Source of the DNA: Tetrahymena elliotti 4EA
Taxonomy: Eukaryota; Ciliophora; Oligohymenophorea; Hymenostomatida; Tetrahymenidae
Direction: 5' to 3'
NCBI GenBank assembly: GCA_000231825.2
Contig: JH720339.1
Coordinates: 53,890-117,889, forward strand
Length of the DNA stretch: 64,000 nt
Shown: piece by piece, positions 11,980 to 24,073 of the stretch
How positions within the stretch are numbered: the first letter of the stretch is position 1
Layout: every line of letters begins with the position of its first letter
Translations under genes and position numbers: made by a program
The notes under the pieces: model-generated
Told to the model about the DNA's origin: nothing
The model's input: only the letters and a program-made list of their open reading frames with translations
Databases searched by the model: none

Positions 11980-13616
11980 TCATACTCCCTTACTTTATCT
12001 AGAAATAATAATGAAAATTATTTTTAATGCATATTAAATTAATTAAATGTTAAAAAGGAAGAATTAAAGAGTAGAGTCAATAAAATAATTGCTAAATAAG
12101 CTATATTCTTTGATGTTTTAATAAACTTTCTTCATGTGAGCTGAGTGAACTTACAAAAAGTCTCCAGATTCAGTTTATTCTTAATTTTAAGCTTATGCAG
12201 TTTAGGCAGGTACATCAAAATTAGGACTAAGATAGAGCTTATACAAAATAAGTCCAGAAAGAATTGCAGGAATGACTATAGTAACAAAAATTTAGAAAGC
12301 AACATAAACAAAGCTCTAAATGTAAGCAGAAGTTTTTACCTTAACAGCTTAAAAATTGATTTCACTGCTATCAGTACTAAGAGTCTTAAGGTAGTAAAAA
12401 CTTTTGAACATAAAAACTTACACTTAATAAGTGATAGTAAAGAGAAGCAATCCAGATTAAATAAAAACTAATACACAACGGATGAGTGGGAAATATGGAG
12501 TATACTCCTTTCCAAAATTGCTTTCAATAGCATCAGTAATAGGAGAAATCCAGAGTACTACAGTCACTAAATTAATGACAAGTGTTATGTTGAAAATAGT
12601 CATATTCTTTTTATGTTCTTTTAAGGTAAGGTTAGTTTATTTTAGAACCCCTAATTCAAGATTTTCTTCTCTATCTTATATAACACTTTCAAAGGGATCA
12701 TCATTCTTTTTAGATTTTTTTAATTCTTCTTCCTTTTCAGCTTTTTCTTCTTCTTTTTGTTATAATTCAGCTTATTATGAAAGATTCCATGAATAGCAGT
12801 TAGTAAAACGGATGATTGTAGGACTTATAGAAAATGTTATAACACCAATTAAGAAGACACAACCTAACTTGAAGATCAAAACACTAAATTGAGTGTTTTC
12901 TGCTGAAGGAGAGCTTGATTTATCATGTATTAAAACATATTCTAAATGCTTGTTTTGACTTAAGTAAGCCTTGGTAAAATCAATTGGAATGATATTCTAA
13001 AATCCTATAAAAATAGTAAGTATAATCAAGCTAGTTAAAACAGCAATCCAGAAAGCAGTCTTAACATCTGCACTCTTCCAACCTGCAATTTTAACAGATT
13101 TACAAAGATAAGCAATAGTTAATAAAAGAATGCTCAATCCTAAGGCAAATCCGAAATTTAAGTCATTTTTCTCAATTTCAAGTTTCTTAAAGAGAGTAAC
13201 TCTTAAAGTTTCAGAAATAGAAATCTATCCAATTAAGCATATCAAGAGCATGATGACTATTTCGAGTTCTACACAAAATTTGTATTTGCTGAATAATTTA
13301 TAGGAGGCTTTCATCATCTTGACAGGAACTAATGGAATTTTCTATTTTAAAAAATTAAAAAATTAGTAAAATTATAAAAAAGTTTATGGCAGAATTCTTT
13401 TAATAAGATATAAATAAATAAAAATTATTTTACTCCTCCTTTTTTAGAGTTTTTTTCTTGTTCTTTTCTTGTTTCTTTAACTGCATTCTCATCTGGTGGA
13501 AGGAAAGCATATGCGTCCTTAGCTAAAAAGTGCATTTCAGGGTTTATTGATTTAATTCTATTATAAATAAATACAAGAGAACCAAAAATAATTAGATCTA
13601 AGTTGAGTAAACCCAT
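11980..13616 (-). CDS. TMEM161: TMEM161-family multipass membrane protein
   Basis: Two exons, 13616..13434 and 13341..11980; the 92-nt GT..AG intron joins in phase 0, giving 514 aa. It starts with a hydrophobic N-terminal segment, as in TMEM161A/B. About eight hydrophobic segments are visible. Family-like landmarks are the small soluble element between helices containing NKHLEYVL (compare the LEF/LEY phrase in animals) and the late segment VVLWISPITDAI, matching the LWxxPIT phrase of TMEM161, followed by two further helices and ALRL-like spacing. An acidic/basic coiled linker (QQKEEEKAEKEEEL, about residues 248-285) interrupts the membrane domain and may be lineage specific. The C-terminal ~60 residues are AT-rich and less convincing. 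In animals TMEM161B affects membrane excitability; its molecular activity is unknown. Family call by eye, without a profile search. Confidence 0.72.
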
Positions 13617-14576
13617 TTGTGTAGCTGGTTTTTCTAAATTCTAAAGCTTTTGTACCTTTTTTATTCTTTTTAAATAATTCAATATAACGATATAAATAAA
13701 TTATATTAAATTTTTTAATTTTGATAAATTTTTAAACTGCTTTTTATTGATTTTTTGTTTCTAAATCTCCACATTTTAGTTCGTCATGCTATGCAAAATC
13801 TCCATAAATTAGTTTGTCATTTATTTCTTAAGTAGCATAGTCTAATAAACAAATCTTTTCCAAACTATTTTACAAGATATTGCATAATTTAATAAAATAG
13901 AAAGAAATATCTACTTTTATAAATTTGTTAATTTAAAATAATTAATTTAATTTCTAAAATTTATTTGAATAAAGGCAATTATATTTATTCAAATTTTCAT
14001 TATGAAAACTGTTTAATATCGCATAACAAAAACTGAAAGCATCTAAAAATTAAATAAATATTTTTTTTATCAATATTATTTTTTGTTGTTTTTTTTATTT
14101 AGAAATTTTAAAAATCAAAGACTAATTTATTCTCCAAATACTAAAAAAAATTTAATCATTAGTTTATTTTTTACTTCAATAAATTTTTTAAATTTATTNN
14201 NNNNNNNNNNNNNNNNNNNNNNNNNNNNNNNNNNNNNNNNNNNNNNNNNNNNNNNNNNNNNNNNNNNNNNNNNNNNNNNNNNNNNNNNNNNNNNNNNNNN
14301 NNNNNNNNNNNNNNNNNNNNNNNNNNNNNNNNNNNNNNNNNNNNNNNNTAAGAATAAAAATATTTATTTAAATAATTAATTTAATGTTTATTTTCTCTAA
14401 TTTATTTAGTATTTAATAAAAATGAAATAGATTGTACTTTAAAAAGAAACAAAAAGTATTAAAATTAAAGTGACTAATAGTTATTCAACCAATATAATTA
14501 AATTATTTAAAAAATATTTTATGAGTATCATATTTTGAAAACCAAATAAATAAAATTAATTTAAAAGTATTTAAAA
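13617..14576. other. Intergenic region containing an assembly gap
   Basis: Upstream region of the TMEM161-like gene and 3' flank of the giant gene. It is A/T-rich, with 150 undetermined bases at 14199-14348. A frame drawn through the Ns (14083-14379) is meaningless. Nothing else is recognised. Confidence 0.6.
14199..14348. other. Assembly gap, 150 N
   Basis: Exactly 150 consecutive N. The flanks are A/T runs, so the true length may differ. It falls in intergenic sequence and interrupts no recognised gene. Confidence 0.99.
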
Positions 14577-17500
14577 TCAATGCTTAGCCATGATTAAATC
14601 AGATATTTGATAGATAATATCAGCAAGTAATACTTTTTCTGAGTTTAAATATTTACTTTTCAAATCTAAAATATTTTATGGCATATCATTTCTTTTATTT
14701 TAAGTATAAGCATTGAAATAAAATACTTTAGGATTATGCCTAATTTCATTCATGTAGAAAACTTCTTCTTTAGGCTTAAGCTTAAGAGGCTATTTATAAA
14801 GTTAAACCATATCTATTTTTTCTTCTACTACTTATAAGGGTATTTTCTCGTCAATAAACTAAAACCAGTTAATAATTTCTAGATATTCTAGTTTTTGTTT
14901 GGGTGCTAAGAATTCTAATAGAAGATCACTTTTTATTGTTTAAAACTCTGCTAAGACCTCAAAATAAAGATCATAGTCATTCTAAGTTTCTATGAAATTA
15001 TCCAAAAAATTGTTAGTCTAATTTTCTTCTTCAATATTTTTTAGACCATTAGGTTTATCAATTGAATCATTGTTATTACTTACAGCTTAGTTATTTTATT
15101 AAATTAAATCTTAAGAATACCTTAAAATAAACATACAATATAAATAAGAAATCCAGTATAAAGAAAAATTTGAATCAATTTTCAATTTTTTAGCCATTCT
15201 AAGCACATGATTTGGTGTTAAGTGATTGCTGTTAAATACTTCATACTTTAAGATATTATTCTTATTTACTTTATGAATTTAACCTATTTCACTAAGTAGT
15301 ATTCTAAACATTCTGTGATTTTGCTTTAAATAATACACTTTTTCTTAATTTTCTATTATCCTAGGCAAAAATTTAACAACTAGTTAAGGATTATCTTAAA
15401 TATTCTTTGATTTATCTTTTTATCTTTGATAAGGAATTTGATTTTCATTGTATTTTTCAAGCATAAATTACAATTGCAGTTATTCAGGAGTGAGCTTCTC
15501 TAATTTTTTTATTTCATCTTCTTATTCATCATCACTTTCAGACTCATTTTCTCTTTCCAATATTTTTAATTCATCATCTAATTACTTATTTAGTTTTCTT
15601 CTTTATATTATCTATAGAAGCTTCTCCTATCTCCACAAATGCCTTTTATAGTTCTCCATTTTTCTAATTTCAAATTCATATTTATTTTAAACATAACTTT
15701 TTATTTAATCGACAAAGAAATCTTATTCAATTATGTTGAAAGTGAGCTATTAAAATAATATTTATTTAATAGTATATTAAAATACAATAAATTTACTTTA
15801 AATGGATTATGTGTAAAAGGCGAGTCCACATAATCAAAGCCATTTTAAAATTAATCTAAGTATAATTCTTGCTCCTCTAATAGCTAAGGAAATATAAATT
15901 AAATTCTATCATTAATTTTATGCTAAATTTCATCTCCAAATTTAACATTAATAATTTTGAATATTAACTAGGTTTTTCTGTTTAAAAAAGCATAAAAGTA
16001 ATCTTTATAAGATTTTATAGAAGAAAGAGAATACAGAAATAATTTTATTCTTTGGAAAAGTTCTTAGAACATAAAGTAAAATCTAATTTTCAGTTCAGAA
16101 GATTCCTCAAAAGCAAGTTTTTATTATGGGAGAATCCCTTTACATACCTTCATAATAAACTCAAAAATTAATTAATTTAGCTTTTCTTCTAATAGAGAGT
16201 ACTTTAAATCAAATAACTAATCAAGTGATATTAATTTAAAATAATTTCTAAACTAATTTCCATTTTGTTATTCAACTTTAATATAATCTGATTTCTAATC
16301 ACATAGATTCTCTAAGAGTCTATTTACTCTAATTCTACTCATTAAGTCTCTTGATATAGAGAAATCAACTTTTCTTGGATTATAAAAACATATAGCTTAC
16401 TATTGATTTTAATTATTAGGAGAACAAGGTCTGTTTTATAGCTGATTTAGAGATTATTTTCTTTTTATTTCTATTTTATCATTATCTTGAAATACTTATT
16501 CTTATAATTTAAATTCTTCTGATTATTTTTTACCCTCTTCATTATCACAATTAGCTTCAACTAAATTTTGAATTCTGATAAAATTTTAATTTTAAACCTT
16601 TATTTCCAAGATTTTATTTTAGTTTGGTATTGTTACTTTTAAAGATGCATCAATTACTTTTCTTTTAGAAGGCTTGGCACTTGTACTTCTAGCTGTACAT
16701 GGTCTAAAAATTAATTATTAAAAACTTTAAACTCAAAAGCTACATCAAAACAAATAACAAATTATAACAAAATCATATAAATTTCAAAAAAAAAAGAATA
16801 ATTTATTCAAAAATAAACTTTTAACATATTAATGATTATATTTATTTTATCTTTTAATTAGATTTATAGTTAATGATAAAGCATGATAAATTTGAATAAA
16901 TATGTTTTTTTTTAATTTACCTAGTTGATTAAGAAGATGTTGAAGGACGAGATTGCAAAGGTTAAAGTTTAGGTTTCAAGCACTGGTTTACTTATTCAGC
17001 TTATGCATCTTACTCTAACATATTGGGATGCTTTTAATTAGATTAACAAGCTTTGGATATCGGAGAAGTAGATCTGAATCTATCTCCTTTGAATTATTAT
17101 TAGGGCTTATTAATTTTATATACTTTAACCAAACTATCTTTATGAAAATTGTGGATCATATTTTATCTATTATTTACTTAATTTTATGGAATAGCTCTCT
17201 TTGGAAAGGCAATTCTTTCTTTTGGATTAGATGTAATTAGCAGCAAAGAATCAAGTTTATCAGATATACCTTTGAATATCTCCTTCTTTTGTAGGTAATA
17301 TTCTAAAAAATAATAAATTTAAGTTAAAAAATTGATTTTAATAAATATTTACTCTCAAATTATGACAAAAATGAGTCTGGCTTAGAATTTTTTTTCTCAA
17401 TAAATTCAAATTATTCAATAATTTTAATTTATGATTGCTCTTACTTCAACTGCATATATTCTTTTTGCATCATATCAAAAAGCTCTTTTATTTTACAACG

Positions 17501-20500
17501 TCTCTATTCTCTAATATCAGCTCTCATCTTATTTTAGTCTTACTTGTATAAATAATTTTCATTTATTTCTCTCATAAAAAAGTCTTGATAATTAAATTTT
17601 TTTATATCTTCTTTCTTTTTCTTTAAGTCCGTTTACGTTTTTTAAACAACTTACTCTTTTTTTTATTTGTTGAATTATAGCTTAATTAATAAGTTAATTA
17701 TCTTTTAAATTTACACTTGATCTTTTATTCATATGTAGGCTTTTTCACTTTTTTCCCATCTTTTTGTTCATTATTGACAACTATTGGGTTTTAATCCTCA
17801 AACCAAGTTTAAGATGACTTAAAGTAATCTCTTTAAGTAGAAGCTTAACTTAAAAACCCAGATTCATTTAATAAATCTTCTTCATCTTCATCACTACTAT
17901 TTTAAAGATTCTTCTTTTTTTTCTTTTTTGTCATTTTCTTTTTTTCAGTGTTTTTATTTTGCTCTTGTCTTAAAAGCTTAAGTTCCTTTTAAATAAAAAT
18001 AATTTCAAATTACTTAAAAGTAAATAAAAAAATATCTTACTAATAAAACCTTTTATCTTTCTTGTTCAAATTTTTCTTTAATTCTATTTTTTCTAATATT
18101 TCCATTATATTTCTTAAAAATTTAGTTTAAAGCTAATTTTTCAGGTTTTTTTTCAACGACTTTTCTCTTTTTTTTCTTCACTTTCTTCTAAACTTTATCA
18201 AAGATTTCTCCAGCTAATTAAGCTATTCCTGCTATTTACTCCTCATCTAATTTATTTTTATTTTTTCTCTCTCTCAAAGATTTTATCTTTTACTTCATAT
18301 CAATTTATTGTTAATTCCCTTAATTCTTTAGAAATATGAAATATTAAAATAAAAAATTGATTAAATATTTTACCAATTATTAGGAATTTTTTTAATCTTC
18401 TTCAGGTTAAGTTTCTTAAGCTTATACCTATTAATGATTTTGATTTTCCTGAGTATTTTCAGAGTTCTTTTATTTATCCTCGTTCATACTATCACTTTCT
18501 GATATTTTATTTAATTCATTATTTTAACTTTTATTAGTTATATTTTATTACGCAGCATTTATTGCTGCCCTTTTAAATCTAGAAAGAACTGATATTGGTT
18601 TTTACTATTCTTCATTATTTTATTCATTATTCTATTCAATATTTTTAGGTGAATCAGTCTGCTCTTTACTTTCTTCTGATATATTCGTTGAAGCACTTTG
18701 ATTCTGCTTTAACATTTAAAGAACTTTAAGTATACCAGGCTTACTATTATTTTGAGGCTATTTAATTTAATTATCCTATATATTTATTTTAATTAAAAAG
18801 AAAAAATTTACTTTTTGTTTTTAATCAATACTATTTTTTCGACTGCCTAACAAAGATCTGCTTCTCTATCTCTCTTGTAAAATTTAAAATAAACCATTTT
18901 TTTATATACTATCTTTTCTGCCTAAAGTATTAGATTAAGTAGGACTTTAAACCAAACTTTCTCTTTAATTTTGATTTTCTTAAATATCCTTAGAGATTTC
19001 TTATTTTTCTTCTTACTCAATCTCACTAGAGGATGATGAATTAGATTAATCAGACTAGCTTTTGTCACTTCCTTCACTAGAAATTTCTTCACTATTACTA
19101 GATTAACTATTAGCTTCTTCTTCTCCCTCAACTTCTTCATCTTCATCGCTTTCATATTCCTCTTCTTCAATTTCTTCTTCGGATGAAGATTCTAAATGAA
19201 TAGATAAATCAAGAATTTCCTCAAATTCGTTTTTATCAAAAGCATTAGATAGAAATTACTCATCCTAAAGCAGTTAATTGGTATTTTTAACCTTTTAAGC
19301 TACATCTTTATCAATATATTTCTTAAGTTAAAGTTAATAAGGCCACCAAAATAATAATTATTATTTTAAATCATCTTATAAAATTACTTTCTCACCAATT
19401 AAATATTTATTTATGTTACTCAGTTAATAAAATTCAATACCTTCCTATTATTAAAAATTATTAAAAAATATTTAAAATATTATTCTAATATACTTACTTG
19501 CTCGAGTAAAAAATGGCGATAGCTTATTTAAGGGTGATTTAGTATAGGATCATATTCATAAATATTTTAATAATGCTTGTAATGAGAAATAAAATGAAGA
19601 ACAAAATTTTGAGCTTCTTTTTAAAGTTAGCTGAAAATAGTAATTTCACTTTCTTCCTCTGATTTAACAATATATTGAAGAATATGCTTTAACACTCCCT
19701 TTTTAAGTTTGAATCTTTGTGATTCTTAATCTAATGTTTTTTGATAGTAATCCAAAATCTCTTCTAGCTCTTGTTTATATGGAAATTATCTGACTGTTTC
19801 ATTTTTTTCTTTATTGATCCAATAATGTATCCCTGTTTCCTAATTTACTCTAAATCTCCAATTTGCTTTTTTTAGTTTTTTTTTAAGGTTTTAAAAAATA
19901 ATATAAGCAAATAAATACTTTTTTTAGGGTCTTTTTCAATATAAAGGAGATACTCAGAAACTAATGCCAACAAGTGTACTTCTTAAGGTAATTATATATC
20001 TACTTCTTAGCAAATAATAAGAAGATGGTCATCAAGTAAGTTTTCTTGATAAATTTGTTTTCTTTTTTTGTTATTATTTAAAATTTTCTATTTTTATTTT
20101 TCTTGCTGAGCCTTTAAATTTTTTTGATTATCATAATACCCGAAGTCCATATTTTATAAAAATGATTCTTCCTTTTCTTTTGGGCTGGTAGGTGAATTTT
20201 CATATTCCTATTGATTGCTTTCAAGATCAATCTCATCAATTTTACTATTGAAAATTTTCTAATTAATTTAATTATTTAAATATTCAGCCTCAGTTATCAT
20301 TTCTTTTGCTGATTAGTAAGTATCATCTTTTTTATCTGTCCTAAATTTATAATTTTTAAGAGTTAAATTTATTCAAATAACAAAGATTTTGAATTTACTA
20401 ACTAATTTTATGTAACATGAGATCTTTCACTTTTTCATTTGAATTATTTAAAAGATCAGCAACTATTAAATTAATATCTATGCTGTATTCTTCATTTAAG

Positions 20501-22745
20501 TGGTTTTTAAAAATCATGAAATGAGATTTGCTAAATTAAAATACTCTAATAAGAATAAAAATTAGTTAATAAATGATATCAGTATATTTTTAAATTTACA
20601 TTTAAGTTCCACCTTATTAATCTTTGTAGAGTAGAATTAAATTATTCACCCTGTTTTAATTATTTGCTTCTTTTAATTTACTGTATTCATTTCTAATTAA
20701 TGATCTGATATAATTATGACTAGGATGAATAACCATAGCTTAGTTAGTGATAATATTTTTATAAATGAGTTAATTGTGGTAAATTTTAATCCAATCAGGT
20801 GGAAGTTCAATACATAATTTCACTCTAGCTAGCCAATATAAATCTTCAAAGTCATAAATTTAGAGATTAATAATCTCTTATGCAACATCTTAAGGATCTA
20901 ATTTCCAATATGATATTTAGTTTTGTATTTAAAAATAAAGCTACTCTAAATTAAATCCATATTAATCCTTTTAATAAAATTAAAGCTTGATTAAAACATA
21001 TTAAAATAATTAATTTACTTTATAATAAGATTGAGCCTATTATAATAGAGCAAAGGTTTGGTTGGGAGTTGCATATTCGAAGTTGTTAATCTTTCAGTTA
21101 TCACCTAAATCCTCTTTAATTTCTTCTAGCTAGCCAAAATATTCATTTAATTTTGTTTGTCTAAGAATAGAAATTTTGAAAGAATTAAAGATAAAATAAT
21201 ATTTTTAAAAGAATACGTCATTTAGCAATTATTATCAACTAATGTGAAAATTTCAGGTGGATTATATAAATGTCTTTTATTTGTTTTTTTAGCAATTACA
21301 TTTGTTTTAGTTGATCTAGTGCTCTGAACAGAAGCCTAAGAAGATTACTAAGTTCTTTTTCTTCTTAATCCTTTAGTAACATATGATACAGTAGAGAGAT
21401 TGTCTCTAGTAAAACTACTCTTACTTGAAAGACAGCTAAGTTGAGCTGAGTTTTAGGAATTAAGCTATTATATTTATGATTACTGTTTTAATTAGACTTA
21501 TGTCTGAACTTTCTTTTTTGAGAAAAGCCCTTCTTGCTCATCTTCATTTTAATTCTTGTTTAGACATTATAAATTTTTTAAATCTTCAATTATTGTCATA
21601 TATCTATTAAAGAAAGGGTGCTTATTTTCTATTTTCAAAAGCTAATTATTAAAGTAGACGACATTATTTGTTGGGTCTGTTTCTTTTTCAATTTCATCAT
21701 CAATTTAAGTTAAAACCATTTTTTAAAATAATTCATAATCTTATTCAACTTCTTTTGGGCTGAATCCCATTTAAATCGCCAACTACTCTAATTCCTGCTG
21801 AAGAAACTATAAATATTTTTTTAATTTAAATTTCCTTAGATTTTAAATCAGTAAAATACAAAATGAAACTCTTGCTATTTTAAACCAATCATTTAAAAAC
21901 TAAAAATTATTTACATTTTTTTCAGACTATTAAACTTTCTCAAATAAATCAGCTGTATTGTTCGAGTTATTAACTTAATTGTTCTTTGTAATAGAAGGAG
22001 GATTATAGTCTTAATATACCAATTTAAATAAATTGGTATAATATTCTTCTTGTAGAATTTCTATTGATGACTATTTTATAGGCTTTTATTTAAATTTAAA
22101 TTATCCAAGTTTGAGAGGTTGTTTATTTTTCTAAACCCCTTAAGCACCGGTCTTTTTTTCTAATTTTCCAAAAAAATTTTCAAAATTCTACTCAAAATCA
22201 TCTTAATCTCCATCTTATTTCTTATTCTACTAGATTTTTTAATCTACTGTACCCTTCAAAGATTTTTTTCTTTGATTAGATTTTTCATCGTATATCACCC
22301 TATTAGATTTCAAATTTAATTCAGAATACATATTGTTTTCATCATTTGAATTAAGTTTAGCCAATTTTTTAGGGATTTTTGGATCTAATTTATTTTTTGC
22401 CAAATTTTTTGCATTATTAGGTGAGAAATTTTATGTCACATCAAATCTTATATTCTGTTAGGAAGCTAATTCTTAATTCTACTTTCCATATTGTTATGGA
22501 TTGTTATTTAACAACTTTTTTTGCTAATTTTCAGTATTATAAATTATGTTTGTGTTTATTGATGCTTCTTTATTCTTATTTAGTTTTTTTGGCTCTTAAT
22601 GACTATCATCATATTGAATTTAATCATTTTCATCATCGTTCCATTCTGAAATCAATTTTATTTTTTCCTCTACAATATCTTCCTCATTGCTTTATTCATT
22701 ATTTATTTTCTTTTTAATATGGTTTGCTTTGACCTTTTTAGACAT
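14577..22745 (-). CDS. Giant CEP164-like WW-domain protein with in-frame TGA
   Basis: Twelve exons join in consistent phase: 22745..21217, 21160..20399, 20340..19919, 19865..19498, 19444..18812, 18775..18374, 18325..18041, 17985..17715, 17655..17353, 17302..16921, 16703..15797, 15746..14577 (2,478 codons). The key module (about 612-665) reads LYWLARVKLCIELPPDWIKI, then a Tyr/Asn strand and HPSHNYIRSL. This resembles the N-terminal WW domain of CEP164, where the phrase is WLAREG..LPPEW..HP..YRSL. A second WW-like stretch (about 905-935) contains WRFRVNQETGIHYWINKE. Then come an acidic Ser-rich region (about 1085-1165), Lys-rich coiled coil (about 1330-1560) and a long helical C-terminus. CEP164 acts at distal appendages of basal bodies. 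Codon 532 is TGA (21094-21096) within coding-like sequence. The exon 8/9 junction and the merging into one gene rather than two are the least certain points. Confidence 0.6.
21094..21096 (-). other. In-frame TGA codon inside an exon
   Basis: The frame reads KEDLGDN, TGA, KINNFEYATPNQ, with normal codon composition on both sides and no GT..AG pair that removes the TGA in phase and at a plausible length. It could be a TGG-to-TGA change or sequencing error (Trp fits the context), a selenocysteine codon, read-through, or a true gene end with a second gene beginning downstream. Confidence 0.7.
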
Positions 22746-23620
22746 TTCTTTTTGCTTTTTATTGAGTAAGCTGACAAATTTTTTCAAAGTTCTACAAAAG
22801 TAATATCTAATTAATTAATAAAAGTATTTATTGTAGAGATAAAATTTCTTTTTGAAAAATAAATAGAATTTATTTGATATGGTAGAATACAACAAATTAA
22901 AAAATGAATTTTATTTAAGTCTTTTAAAATAAAGAAATGGATAAAATTATAAATTTTTAAACATTTGAAATAATTTAAAAATGATTGATTATTATTATTA
23001 AGTTAAAGCAAATCATATATTCATATCCTGTTTTAATTTCAAAAATCTAAAAAAATTATCAATAAAAGTTGTTAGTTATTTCAAATGACTTTATTAGAAT
23101 TGATTACAAAATGAAAATTTACAAAAATATGGAAAACATTTTTATTTTCAAATAATTTTTAAAAGATGATTTATAATGAGCAAAAATATTACTAATTTGA
23201 TTCCAAAAAACAAAAAGTTAACAGTAAATAATTTAGATCAATAAATACAAGAAACTTCAGTTACCTTTGCTAATAAATTTAAATAATTAATTAGCTCAAA
23301 GCAATTAATATATTTATCAATTGATTTATGTAGCTAGCTCTGAATAAATATTACTTAAGCTACTTTAGCTAACTAAAAATATTTTTTGATAAATTTGAAT
23401 TTTTATTTAATTAAGAGTTTTACTACCAAATATCTAAAAATTTTTTAGCTATTTTGATGATTTAATTGATAATAAATTAACAATTATATTATTTTTGTTT
23501 TTGTCTCTTAATTCTAATTTTTTTTTTTTGCTTTGAAAGATAATGAATGAGTTAGTTTTTTTCTTATTAAATTTTGATAAATAATAAAATTAAAGGTTTT
23601 AATATTACTGATTTTATAAA
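22746..23620. other. Divergent intergenic region with one tiny ORF
   Basis: This separates the minus-strand giant from a plus-strand orphan gene, so it probably carries both promoters. It contains a 55-aa plus-strand frame at 23176-23343, described separately. The rest is A/T-rich without recognisable signals. Confidence 0.5.
23176..23343 (+). CDS. Possible 55-aa orphan ORF
   Basis: ATG at 23176 to TGA at 23341-23343. The product starts MSKNITNLIPKNKKL and has a less biased composition than surrounding DNA, ending in a hydrophobic stretch (LIYLSIDLC). It could be a first exon, a decayed gene or chance, since only TGA terminates frames here. Low confidence. Confidence 0.25.
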
Positions 23621-24073
23621 ATGAATAATAAAGCTTAAGCTGAGTCTGAACTAACAAATAGGTAATAGGGGTCAAATATGTCAAGAGCTCAAGGAGCTAA
23701 CGCACAAGCGAATGAAAAAATATCAGTTAAGTTTAATTTTGGAGAAGTTTAAAAGTTTGTTTAATTTGAATTCCCTCGTAAATTTTGTTTGATAGAATTA
23801 AGATATACATTTGCAAAAGTTTTAGGTAAAATCATTGATTATTCAATTTTTTTGAAGCGAAATATGATCATAGCATTAAATTAATAGATAAATTGAATCT
23901 TTAATTGAAATTTTTTTAAAGATTTAGATTTATTTGGAAGATAACTTGAGTTTTCACTTGTAAAACCAGAAAATGAGAAAAGAAAATTAGATGAGTTAAA
24001 ATCTTTGAATGATTAAGATTTAACAGAAAATCACTATGAAATAGAGGTAAGAATGAATGAATATGGAGCTTGA
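23621..24073 (+). CDS. Orphan small protein, 118 aa, two exons
   Basis: Exons 23621..23825 and 23922..24073, joined across a 96-nt GT..AG intron (phase 1). The N-terminal ~28 residues are Gln/Ala/Asn-rich (RAQGANAQANEK). A compact-looking core follows with alternating hydrophobic and charged strands (ISVKFNFGEVQKFVQFEFP, then LIELRYTFAKVLDLDLFG), and a charged C-terminus (ENHYEIEVRMNEYGA). The two-strand, helix, strand pattern could suit a ubiquitin-like or PB1-like fold, but I cannot show it. An alternative acceptor at about 23857 also keeps the frame briefly but then meets a stop. It is the first of a run of small orphan genes, divergent from the CEP164-like gene. Confidence 0.55.

Noticed and set aside
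12145..12796. Two plus-strand ORFs inside the TMEM161-like gene
   Set aside because: They are antisense shadows of the minus-strand membrane protein exon.
14083..14379. ORF spanning the N gap
   Set aside because: Half of it is undetermined bases and the rest is low complexity.
21160..21300. Alternative intron (donor near 21237, acceptor near 21090) that would skip the in-frame TGA
   Set aside because: It keeps phase but would remove a stretch with clear coding composition (KLNEYFGQLEEIKEDLG); I consider the TGA real in the sequence, though this splice is the main alternative.
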